Assembly: GCA_023399815.1 (NCBI GenBank)
Contig: JAEWOJ010000082.1
Span: forward strand, 1-6,427
DNA length: 6,427 nucleotides
Direction: 5' to 3'
From: Pseudomonadota bacterium
Lineage (GTDB): Bacteria; Pseudomonadota; Gammaproteobacteria; Xanthomonadales; Xanthomonadaceae
The notes beneath the pieces are model-generated. The model was given only the letters and a program-made list of their open reading frames with translations. It was not told where the DNA came from and searched no databases. A program made the translations under genes and the position numbers. This document shows positions 1-6,409 of this stretch, in pieces (positions within the stretch are counted from its first letter, which is position 1; each line of letters opens with the position of its first letter).

Positions 1-2
1 GC

Positions 3-1988
3 GCGCTGGTGCTGGCGCTGGGCCTGCTGGTGGACGACGCGATCATCGCGGTGGAGATGATGGCCACCAAGATGGAGCAGGGCTACGACCGCCTGCGCGC
101 GGCCAGCTTCGCCTGGGAGTCGACCGCGTTCCCGATGCTGACCGGCACCCTGATCACCGCCGCCGGCTTCCTGCCGATCGCCACCGCCGCATCGAGTACC
201 GGCGAGTACACGCGCTCGCTGTTCCAGGTGGTGACCATCGCGCTGGTGGTGTCGTGGATCGCCGCGGTGCTGTTCATCCCCTACCTGGGCGACAAGATGC
301 TGCCGGACCTGCACGACCCGCAGCCGCCGAGGCCGGGCAGCCTCGCCGGGCGCTGGCATGCGCTGCGCCTGCGCTGGGCCGACCGCCACCCGGCGATGGC
401 GAACCTGGTCGCGCCCAAGCAGCTGGCGCACGACCACGACCCGTACAAGAGCGCGTTCTACCAGCGCTTCCGCCGCTTCCTCGACGCCTGCCTGCGCCGC
501 CGCTGGTGGGTGATCTTCGCCACCATCGGCCTGTTCGTGTTCTCGCTGGTGATGTTCCGCTTCGTGCCGCAGCAGTTCTTCCCGGACTCGACCCGGCCCG
601 AGCTGATGGTGGACATCGAACTGGCCGAAGGCGCCTCGCTGACCGCCACCCAGGCGCAGGCACACAAGCTGGAAGCCCTGCTCAAGCAGCGCGGGGGCAT
701 CGCCAACTACGTCGGCTACGTCGGCACCGGCTCGCCGCGCTTCTACCTGCCGCTGGACCAGCAGCTGCCGGCGACCAACTTCGCCCAGTTCGTGGTGCTG
801 GCCGAGGACATCCACGCGCGCGAGGCGGTGCGCGACTGGCTGCTGAAGGACGTGGTGCCGCAGTTCTCCGACGTGCAGCTGCGCGTGACCCGGCTGGAGA
901 ACGGCCCGCCGGTGGGCTACCCGGTGCAGTTCCGCGTCTCCGGCGAGCACATCGACCGGGTGCAGGCCATCGCCCGCCAGGTCGCCGGGAAGGTGCGGCA
1001 GAACCCGCACGTGGCCAACGTCAACCTCAACTGGTCCGAGCCGAGCAAGGTGGTGCGGCTGGTGGTGGACCAGGACCGCGCCCGCGCGCTGGGCGTGAGC
1101 AGCGCGCAGATCGCGCAGTTCCTGGGCAGCTCGCTGTCGGGCACGCAGGTCAGCACCTACCGCGAGGGCAACCGCCAGATCGGCATGCTGCTGCGCGGCC
1201 CGGCCGACGAGCGCGCCCAGCTCGACCTGCTCGCCAGCCTGGCCATCCCCACGCCCAGCGGCACCGCGGTGCCGCTGTCGCAGGTGGCCCGGCTCGAGCA
1301 CGTGTTCGAGGACGGCATCATCTGGCACCGCGACCGCCTGCCGACCGTCACCGTGCGCGCCGACATCGGCGACAGCATGCTGCCAGTGGGCGTGGTCGAG
1401 CAGATCCTGCCGACGCTGGACGGCATCCGCGACGCGCTGCCGGACGGCTACCTGCTGGAAGTCGGCGGCACGGTGGAGGATTCGGCGCGCGGGCAGAACT
1501 CGATCAAGGCCGGCATGCCGCTGTTCCTGGTCGTGGTCGCCACGCTGCTGATGCTGCAGCTGCGCAGCTTCTCGCGCGCGGCGATGGTGCTGGTCACCGC
1601 GCCGCTGGGCATCATCGGCGCCACCCTGTTCCTGCTGATCTTCCGCGTGCCGTTCGGCTTCGTGGCGATGCTCGGCACGATCGCGCTGGCCGGCATGATC
1701 ATGCGCAACTCGGTGATCCTGGTCGACCAGATCCAGCAGGACATCGACGCCGGCCACGACCGCTGGCACGCCATCATCGACGCCACCGTGCGCCGCTTCC
1801 GCCCGATCGTGCTGACCGCGCTGGCGGCGGTGCTGGCGATGATCCCGCTGTCGCGCAGCGCGTTCTACGGCTCGATGGCGATCTCGATCATGGGCGGGCT
1901 GATCGTCGGCACGGTGCTGACCCTGGTGTTCCTGCCGGCGCTGTACGCGGCCTGGTTCCGGGTGCGCCCGGACGAAGCAGCAAGCTGA
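3..1988 (+). CDS. RND-family efflux pump inner-membrane permease, C-terminal part (5' truncated by the window)
   Basis: The frame is open from the first complete codon at the window edge to the TGA at 1986-1988 (about 661 residues), so the start lies outside; GTG at 9 is not a real start. RND pumps are proton-driven antiporters working as inner-membrane trimers with a periplasmic adaptor and an outer-membrane channel. The fragment opens in TM4 with LLVDDAIIAVE; the Asp-Asp pair at 33-38 matches the AcrB proton-relay aspartates (D407/D408). TM5 and TM6 follow, then a cytoplasmic linker, TM7 (about 500-575), the second periplasmic porter/docking region (about 590-1490) and TM8-TM12 (about 1500-1965). 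TM10 has GMIMRNSVILVDQ, with Arg at 1704-1706 where AcrB has Lys940; TM11 has RRFRPIVLT (1791-1817). About 390 N-terminal residues would be missing from a usual ~1050. It looks like a drug/HAE-type or TriC-like permease rather than a heavy-metal pump, but the substrate cannot be told. The adaptor gene is probably upstream. Family call is firm; subfamily is inference. Confidence 0.95.
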   Translation, partial: ALVLALGLLVDDAIIAVEMMATKMEQGYDRLRAASFAWESTAFPMLTGTLITAAGFLPIATAASSTGEYTRSLFQVVTIALVVSWIAAVLFIPYLGDKMLPDLHDPQPPRPGSLAGRWHALRLRWADRHPAMANLVAPKQLAHDHDPYKSAFYQRFRRFLDACLRRRWWVIFATIGLFVFSLVMFRFVPQQFFPDSTRPELMVDIELAEGASLTATQAQAHKLEALLKQRGGIANYVGYVGTGSPRFYLPLDQQLPATNFAQFVVLAEDIHAREAVRDWLLKDVVPQFSDVQLRVTRLENGPPVGYPVQFRVSGEHIDRVQAIARQVAGKVRQNPHVANVNLNWSEPSKVVRLVVDQDRARALGVSSAQIAQFLGSSLSGTQVSTYREGNRQIGMLLRGPADERAQLDLLASLAIPTPSGTAVPLSQVARLEHVFEDGIIWHRDRLPTVTVRADIGDSMLPVGVVEQILPTLDGIRDALPDGYLLEVGGTVEDSARGQNSIKAGMPLFLVVVATLLMLQLRSFSRAAMVLVTAPLGIIGATLFLLIFRVPFGFVAMLGTIALAGMIMRNSVILVDQIQQDIDAGHDRWHAIIDATVRRFRPIVLTALAAVLAMIPLSRSAFYGSMAISIMGGLIVGTVLTLVFLPALYAAWFRVRPDEAAS

Positions 1989-1997
1989 ACGCCGCGC

Positions 1998-2017
1998 CCG
2001 CCGGCCCCGGCCGGCGG
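1998..2017 (+). other. GC-rich hairpin just after the permease stop codon
   Basis: A perfect 9-bp inverted repeat (CCGCCGGCC at 1998-2006, GGCCGGCGG at 2009-2017) begins 9 nt after the permease stop. The apparent 2-nt loop would open to 4 nt in practice. No T-run follows, so it is not a classical intrinsic terminator. It could protect the 3' end of the permease mRNA or cause pausing or partial termination before the cyclase gene. The inverted repeat is seen directly; the role is inference. Confidence 0.5.
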
Positions 2018-2033
2018 ATGCGGATGCGGATGC
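2016..2033. repeat. Three tandem GGATGC hexamers
   Basis: Three exact head-to-tail copies of GGATGC occupy the gap between the permease and the cyclase, overlapping the right foot of the preceding hairpin by two bases. This is a small microsatellite-like run outside the likely coding sequence. It could vary in copy number between strains, which would change the spacing between the hairpin and the cyclase start region. No function is evident. Confidence 0.6.
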
Positions 2034-2093
2034 CTTCGCGATGGTAGATTGATGCGGCGCGGCGGACCTGGGTGGCCCGTCGCGCCAGCCGCG

Positions 2094-2100
2094 AAGGGGG
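2094..2100 (+). promoter_or_regulatory. Probable ribosome binding site favouring a TTG start at 2106 for the cyclase
   Basis: AAGGGGG matches the Shine-Dalgarno consensus AAGGAGG at six of seven positions and lies 5 nt before the in-frame TTG at 2106. The other candidate starts are served less well. TTG 2049 and ATG 2052 follow a poor match (GATGGTAG), and ATG 2121 has GGGGG only 1 nt away. This is why 2106 is used here. Comparison with homologues would be needed to fix it. Confidence 0.45.
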
Positions 2101-2105
2101 ACGGT

Positions 2106-5075
2106 TTGCTGGTCGGGGGCATGGATTTTCTGGAAGGAAGGGTTCCCCGCGTCCGTACCGCCGCGACGGGACTGCGCTGGCTGTGCGCGCTCCTGCTGCT
2201 GGCCGGCCTGCTGTTCCCGCCACTGGCGCCGGCGCAGGACGGCCGCCACTACATGGTCGGCAGCTGGACCATGGCCGATGGCCTGCCGCACAACCTGGTG
2301 CACGCGCTGGCGCAGGACCGCGACGGCTTCCTGTGGGCCGGCACCTGGGAGGGCGTGGTCCGCTTCAACGGCCGCCATTTCACCGTTTTCGACCGCCAGA
2401 ACACCCCGGGCATGGAGTTGTCCGGGGTGTTCTGCATCCTCGCCGAGGACGATGGCGGGGTGCTGTTCGGCACCGTCGCCGATGGCGTGTTCCGCTACCG
2501 GCACGGGCGCTGGCAACCGCTGGGCGAACCGGCGGCGCGGCGCCTGCCGGTGACGGCGCTGCTGCGCGCCCGCGACGGCAGCCTGTGGATGGCGTCGGCC
2601 AATCGCCTGCTGCGGATGGATGCGCAGGGCGCGATCCATGACGACGGCGCCGCCGCCGGCCTGCCGGATGCGCGCGTCACCACGCTGGCGCAGGACGACG
2701 ATGGCGCGCTGCTGGTCGGCACCGAGACCGGCGCCTACCGCCTGCACGAGGGGCGGCTTTCGCCCTGGGGCCGCGACTGGACCGGCGCAGCGGCGGTGCG
2801 CGGCCTGGCCCGCGATGGCGCCAGGGGCTGGCTGGTCGCCGGCGACGACGGCGTGCACTGGCGCCATGCCGACGGGCGGGTCGAGCACCTGCAGGCCGGC
2901 GCGCGGGTCGATGCGGTGCTGCGCGACCGGACCGGGGCGATCTGGATGAATCTCTCCAGCGGCGGCCTGGTGCGCCATGCCGGCGGCGGCGACGAGCGCC
3001 TGCCGGTGCCCGGCACGGTCAGCCCGGCGCTGCTCGCCGACCGCGAAGGGCTGATCTGGAGCGGCAGCACCGATGGCCTGCACCGCGTGGCGGAGGTCGC
3101 CGCGGTCGGCTTCACCCGCGAGGACGGCCTGGGCAGCGACTACGTCCGCGTGGTGCTGCAGAGCGAGGACAAGTCTCTGTGGATAGGCCATTCCGATGGC
3201 CTGAACCGCTGGCACCAGCGGCAGATGCAGGCCGTGCGCCTGACCGGCGCCGCCGACCGCGACCCGTCGGTGCTGTCGCTGGCCTGGCGCGACGGCACGC
3301 TCTGGGCCGGCACCTACGACAAGGGCGTGTTCCGGCTCGACGCGCAGGGCAAGGTGCTGGAGCGGATCCGGGTAGGGACGCGCGGCGAGCCGATCGTGCG
3401 CGCGCTGCTGGCCGATGCCGATGGCGGCCTGTGGATCGGCGGCACCCATGGCCTGAGCCATTACCGGAATGGCCAGCTCCGGCTGTGGCTGGACAGCAAG
3501 GGGCAGCCGTCGGCGGTGGTGCAGGCGCTGTACCGCGACGGCGACGGCACGCTGTGGATCGGCACCACCGGCGGCATGGCCGCGCTGGGCGGCGACGGCG
3601 TGCTGCGGCAGTGGAACGCCGGGGACGAGCTGCCGGCGCAGTACGTGTTCGATTTCCTGCGCGATCCGGACGGCGACCTGTGGATCGCCACCGATCGCGG
3701 CCTGCTGCGCATGCACGACGGCCGTTTCCGGGTCTACGACCACCGCCTCGGCCTGCCGCGCGACAAGCTGTTCCGCATCATCGACGATGAAGCCGGCAAC
3801 CTGTGGCTGTCCAGCAACATGGGCGTGTTCCGCATCGCCCGCGCCGAACTGGACCAGGTCGATGCCAGCACGCGGCACCAGCTGGCCGTGCACGTGATCG
3901 ACCACAGCGACGGCATGCCCGGCAACCAGGGCAACGGCGCCTCGACGCCGGCCGGCTGGCGCGCCGGCAATGGCGCACTGGCCTTCCCGACCTCGGCCGG
4001 GCTGGGCCTGATCGATCCGCGGATCGCCGGCCGCTACGACGGCAAGGCGCCGCCGGTGGTGTTCGAGCGCGTGTCGGTGGACGGCGTGCAGCTGGCCTCG
4101 GCCGACGGCCTCCGGCTGGAGCCGGGCGCCAGCCGCCTCGCGGTCGACTACACGGCCTTGAGCTTCCGCGCGCCGGACAAGATCCGCTACCGCTACCGCC
4201 TGCATGGCTTCGATGGCGACTGGGTGGAAGCCGGGGCGGGCACCGAGGCGGTCTATACCAACCTGCCGCCGGGCCATCACCGGCTGGAAGTGCAGGCCAT
4301 GGCGCTGCCGCTGGACTGGTCGCGGCAGGCCGAGGTGGGCAAGGCGGTGATGGAGCTGGACGTGGTGCCGCCGCTGTGGAAGCGCACCTCCTCGCAAGTG
4401 CTGGCCGGGCTGGCGCTGGCGGCGATCGTGGCGCTGGGGGTCTGGCTGCGCACCGCCAGCTACCGCCGCAGCCAGCGGCGGCTCAACCGGGTGATTTCGG
4501 TGCGCACCGAGGAGCTGAGCGAGAAGAACCGCGCGCTGGAACTGGCCGGGATCGAGCGCGACCAGCTGTTGCGGCAGCTCGAGCACCAGGCCACGCACGA
4601 CGTGCTGACCGGCCTGCCCAACCGCCGCGCCGCCGAGATCCACCTGCGCCGCACGCTGGAGCAGGCCGAGCGTTCCGGCGAGCCGCTGAGCGTGGCCCTG
4701 GTCGACCTCGATCATTTCAAGCAGATCAACGACCGCCACGGCCACGAGGGTGGCGACCTCGTGCTGCGCGGCGCGGCCGACCTGCTGCGGCAGCACCTGG
4801 ACGGCGACCTGTTCGTGTCGCGCCATGGCGGCGAGGAATTCCTGGCCGTGCTGCGCGGCATGACCCTGGCGCAGGCGATGGAACGGTTGCAGGCGGTGCG
4901 CGTGGCCCTGGCCCGGCTGCGGGTGCCGGAGGTGGGCAGCGCGCTGGTGGTCACCGCCAGCATCGGCGTGGCCGAGCGCTGCCCAGGCCAGGATACCCCG
5001 CGCACCCTGCTGGCCGCCGCCGACCGCCAGCTGTACCGCGCCAAGCGCGAGGGCCGCAACCGCGTATGCGGCTGA
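2106..5075 (+). CDS. Membrane-bound diguanylate cyclase with extracytoplasmic beta-propeller sensor (Reg_prop x ~14, Y_Y_Y, TM, coiled coil, GGDEF)
   Basis: Predicted to convert two GTP into c-di-GMP in the cytoplasm in response to a periplasmic ligand. Numbering from TTG 2106 (989 aa): signal peptide about 1-43 (hydrophobic core CALLLLAGLLF, cleavage likely after APA); about 14 propeller repeats at 59-640 with motifs such as GFLWAGT, KSLWIGH, GGLWIGG and GTLWIGT, enough for two seven-bladed propellers; Y_Y_Y domain about 675-745 (IRYRYRLHGFDGDW); one TM helix 765-781; coiled coil about 792-828; GGDEF domain about 830-985. Active-site features are present: DVLTGLPNRR, metal Asp867 in VDLDHFK, Asn875 in IND, Asp884, and GGEEF at 908-912. 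The RxxD inhibitory site nine residues before GGEEF is absent (Asp899 and Leu902 occupy the R and D positions). There is no EAL or HD-GYP domain. The same Reg_prop/Y_Y_Y sensor is known from Bacteroides hybrid two-component systems, where some respond to oligosaccharides; the ligand here is unknown. The frame stays open back to TTG 2049 and ATG 2052; ATG 2121 is another possible start. Domain call firm, start uncertain. Confidence 0.93.
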   Translation: MLVGGMDFLEGRVPRVRTAATGLRWLCALLLLAGLLFPPLAPAQDGRHYMVGSWTMADGLPHNLVHALAQDRDGFLWAGTWEGVVRFNGRHFTVFDRQNTPGMELSGVFCILAEDDGGVLFGTVADGVFRYRHGRWQPLGEPAARRLPVTALLRARDGSLWMASANRLLRMDAQGAIHDDGAAAGLPDARVTTLAQDDDGALLVGTETGAYRLHEGRLSPWGRDWTGAAAVRGLARDGARGWLVAGDDGVHWRHADGRVEHLQAGARVDAVLRDRTGAIWMNLSSGGLVRHAGGGDERLPVPGTVSPALLADREGLIWSGSTDGLHRVAEVAAVGFTREDGLGSDYVRVVLQSEDKSLWIGHSDGLNRWHQRQMQAVRLTGAADRDPSVLSLAWRDGTLWAGTYDKGVFRLDAQGKVLERIRVGTRGEPIVRALLADADGGLWIGGTHGLSHYRNGQLRLWLDSKGQPSAVVQALYRDGDGTLWIGTTGGMAALGGDGVLRQWNAGDELPAQYVFDFLRDPDGDLWIATDRGLLRMHDGRFRVYDHRLGLPRDKLFRIIDDEAGNLWLSSNMGVFRIARAELDQVDASTRHQLAVHVIDHSDGMPGNQGNGASTPAGWRAGNGALAFPTSAGLGLIDPRIAGRYDGKAPPVVFERVSVDGVQLASADGLRLEPGASRLAVDYTALSFRAPDKIRYRYRLHGFDGDWVEAGAGTEAVYTNLPPGHHRLEVQAMALPLDWSRQAEVGKAVMELDVVPPLWKRTSSQVLAGLALAAIVALGVWLRTASYRRSQRRLNRVISVRTEELSEKNRALELAGIERDQLLRQLEHQATHDVLTGLPNRRAAEIHLRRTLEQAERSGEPLSVALVDLDHFKQINDRHGHEGGDLVLRGAADLLRQHLDGDLFVSRHGGEEFLAVLRGMTLAQAMERLQAVRVALARLRVPEVGSALVVTASIGVAERCPGQDTPRTLLAAADRQLYRAKREGRNRVCG

Positions 5076-5126
5076 GGCCGGGCGCGGGCGTTGCCGGGAA
5101 ACCCCATGGCGGGCTGGGCCGGCATC

Positions 5127-5132
5127 TACAAT
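5127..5132 (+). promoter_or_regulatory. Likely -10 element of the pip promoter
   Basis: TACAAT matches the sigma-70 -10 consensus TATAAT at five of six bases and stands out in GC-rich surroundings. It would give a transcript start near 5139 and a leader of about 23 nt before the pip ATG at 5162. No good -35 box lies 16-18 nt upstream (CCATGG at 5104-5109), so the promoter may be weak or activator-dependent. A weak Shine-Dalgarno (GCGAG, 5150-5154) lies 7 nt before the ATG. Confidence 0.55.
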
Positions 5133-5161
5133 AGGCCGTTCTTCTAGCAGCGAGTCCGCGC

Positions 5162-6103
5162 ATGCGCACGCTTTACCCCGCCATCACGCCCTACGACACC
5201 GGCACGCTCAAGGTCGACGAGCGCCATACGCTGTACTACGAACAGTGCGGCAATCCCGACGGCAAGCCGGTGGTGATGCTGCATGGCGGCCCGGGTGGCG
5301 GCTGCACCGCGAAGATGCGCCAGTTCCACGACCCGGCCAGGTACCGGATCATCCTGTTCGACCAGCGCGGCTCGGGCCGCTCCACGCCGCATGCCGACCT
5401 GGTGGACAACACCACCTGGGACCTGGTGGCCGACATCGAGAAGCTGCGCGAGGCGCTGGGCGTGGACAGGTGGCAGGTGTTCGGCGGCAGCTGGGGCTCG
5501 ACCCTGGCGCTGGCCTATGCCGAGACCCACCCGCAGCGCGTCACCGAGCTGGTCCTGCGCGGCATCTTCATGCTGCGCCGCTGGGAGTTGGAATGGTTCT
5601 ACCAGGAAGGCGCCAACCGCCTGTTTCCGGATGCCTGGGAACACTACGTCGACGCGATCCCGCCGGTGGAGCGGCATGACCTGATCTCGGCGTTCCACCG
5701 CCGCCTGACCAGCGACGACGAGGCCACCCGCCTGGCCGCGGCCAGGGCGTGGAGCGTGTGGGAAGGCGCTACCAGCTTCCTGCACGTGGACGACGACTTC
5801 ATCAACAGCCACGAAGACCCGCAGTTCGCGCTGGCCTTCGCCCGCATCGAGAATCATTACTTCGTCAACGGCGGTTTCTTCGAGGTCGAGGACCAACTGC
5901 TGCGCGACGCACCCCGCATCGCCGACATCCCCGGCGTGATCGTGCACGGCCGCTACGACGTGGTGTGCCCGCTGGCCAACGCCTGGGAGCTGCACAAGGC
6001 GTGGCCGAAGGCGCAGTTGCACATCACCCCGGCCTCGGGCCACTCCGCGTTCGAGGCCGAGAACGTGGATGCGCTGGTGCGCGCCACCGACAGCTTCGCC
6101 TGA
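5162..6103 (+). CDS. pip: Prolyl iminopeptidase (proline aminopeptidase, peptidase family S33)
   Basis: A cytoplasmic alpha/beta-hydrolase that releases N-terminal proline from peptides. The 313-residue length equals that of the structurally characterised Xanthomonas campestris enzyme, and the catalytic triad falls at the same numbers: Ser110 in GGSWGS, Asp266 in HGRYDVVCP and His294 in ASGHSAF. The oxyanion-hole motif HGGPGGG is at 41-47 and the conserved DQRGSGRS at 67-74. The helical cap, about 140-240, carries the WEG and ENHYF motifs typical of the family (ENHYF at 230-234). There is no signal peptide. The ATG at 5162 is chosen because MRTLYPAI is the usual family N-terminus and it sits about 23 nt after the expected transcript start. 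It follows the cyclase gene by 86 nt and probably has its own promoter. The stop codon is followed after one base by palindromic repeat sequence. No sign of damage; role in peptide turnover is known for the family. Confidence 0.98.
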   Translation: MRTLYPAITPYDTGTLKVDERHTLYYEQCGNPDGKPVVMLHGGPGGGCTAKMRQFHDPARYRIILFDQRGSGRSTPHADLVDNTTWDLVADIEKLREALGVDRWQVFGGSWGSTLALAYAETHPQRVTELVLRGIFMLRRWELEWFYQEGANRLFPDAWEHYVDAIPPVERHDLISAFHRRLTSDDEATRLAAARAWSVWEGATSFLHVDDDFINSHEDPQFALAFARIENHYFVNGGFFEVEDQLLRDAPRIADIPGVIVHGRYDVVCPLANAWELHKAWPKAQLHITPASGHSAFEAENVDALVRATDSFA

Positions 6104-6104
6104 T

Positions 6105-6127
6105 CCAGCCGGCATTACCGGATGGCT
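6105..6127. repeat. Degenerate right half of a B-type palindrome adjoining the pip stop
   Basis: The sequence after the pip TGA (CCAGCCGGCATTACC, then GGATGGCT) matches the right half of the downstream B-type arm at 6298-6323 (CCAGCGGCCGGCACTACC, then GGATGGCT), except for a few lost bases and a C-to-T change in CTAC. It therefore looks like a worn B arm at the left end of the array. The gene end and the repeat are separated by a single base. Confidence 0.55.
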
Positions 6128-6130
6128 ACG

Positions 6131-6212
6131 GTAGCGACCGACCGTTGGTCGGGCGGCGCGGACGGGTTTGATGCAGGCTGGCCGGCAGTGCCGACCAACG
6201 GTCGGCACCTAC
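6131..6212. repeat. A-type GTAG palindrome dimer, copy 1 (inverted pair)
   Basis: The left arm starts with GTAG (6131-6134) and holds a stem CCGACC/GGTCGG with loop GTT (6138-6152). The right arm is inverted, with a perfect 9-bp stem GTGCCGACC/GGTCGGCAC and loop AAC (6188-6208), closed by CTAC (6209-6212). The two arms share an exact 15-nt core (CCGACCGTTGGTCGG and its complement). Each can fold alone, or they can pair with each other into one long hairpin. A6137 opposite G6153 is a mismatch in the left stem. Confidence 0.88.
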
Positions 6213-6243
6213 CACCGCCCACCCCCACCCCGCGCAATCGGGG

Positions 6244-6314
6244 GTAGCGCCGGCCGCTGGCCGGCAACCGCACTGGCGATGATTCCGACGCTGCCGGCCA
6301 GCGGCCGGCACTAC
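6244..6314. repeat. B-type GTAG palindrome dimer (inverted pair)
   Basis: The left arm is GTAG (6244-6247) followed by a 7-bp stem GCCGGCC/GGCCGGC with loop GCT (6249-6265). The right arm is its inverted copy, with stem TGCCGGCC/GGCCGGCA and loop AGC (6292-6310), ending in CTAC (6311-6314). The two arms agree at 22 of 23 positions when one is reverse-complemented. The stem sequence differs from the A type, so this is a second subfamily sharing only the GTAG head and overall layout. The spacer (6267-6291) is unlike that of the A dimers. Confidence 0.85.
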
Positions 6315-6327
6315 CGGATGGCTGCCG

Positions 6328-6409
6328 GTAGCGCCCGACCGTTGGTCGGGCGGTGCGGATGGGTTTGATGCAGGCTGGTCGACAGTGCCGACCAACGGTC
6401 GGCACCCAC
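6328..6409. repeat. A-type GTAG palindrome dimer, copy 2
   Basis: The left arm has GTAG (6328-6331) and a perfect 9-bp stem CGCCCGACC/GGTCGGGCG with loop GTT (6332-6352). The right arm has stem GTGCCGACC/GGTCGGCAC with loop AAC (6385-6405), but the terminal tetranucleotide is CCAC (6406-6409) instead of CTAC. Compared with copy 1, its left stem is better paired and its right head is degenerate. The interior GGGTTTGATGCAGGCTGG (6361-6378) is identical to 6164-6181 in copy 1. Confidence 0.86.

Noticed and set aside
254..2047. Open frame of 597 codons on the plus strand overlapping the RND permease
   Set aside because: It is an Ala/Arg/Gly/Pro-rich out-of-frame translation of the permease, typical of high-GC coding DNA; the permease frame carries all conserved motifs.
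2042..2050. Extended -10 promoter (TG-G-TAGATT) before the cyclase
   Set aside because: Only four of six bases match the -10 consensus and no -35 box is visible; kept only as a remark in the start-site finding.
5076..5126. Intrinsic terminator after the cyclase gene
   Set aside because: Only a very short stem (GGG-AAA-CCC at 5096-5104) and no T-run; not convincing.
3803..5134. Open frame of 443 codons overlapping the cyclase C-terminal half
   Set aside because: Same shadow pattern; low-complexity composition, and the GGDEF motifs are in the other frame.
5144..6208. Open frame of 354 codons on the minus strand opposite pip
   Set aside because: It is an antisense shadow of a firmly identified gene in high-GC DNA. 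It begins inside the palindrome repeat and shows low-complexity Val/Gly/Arg/His composition with no domain motif.
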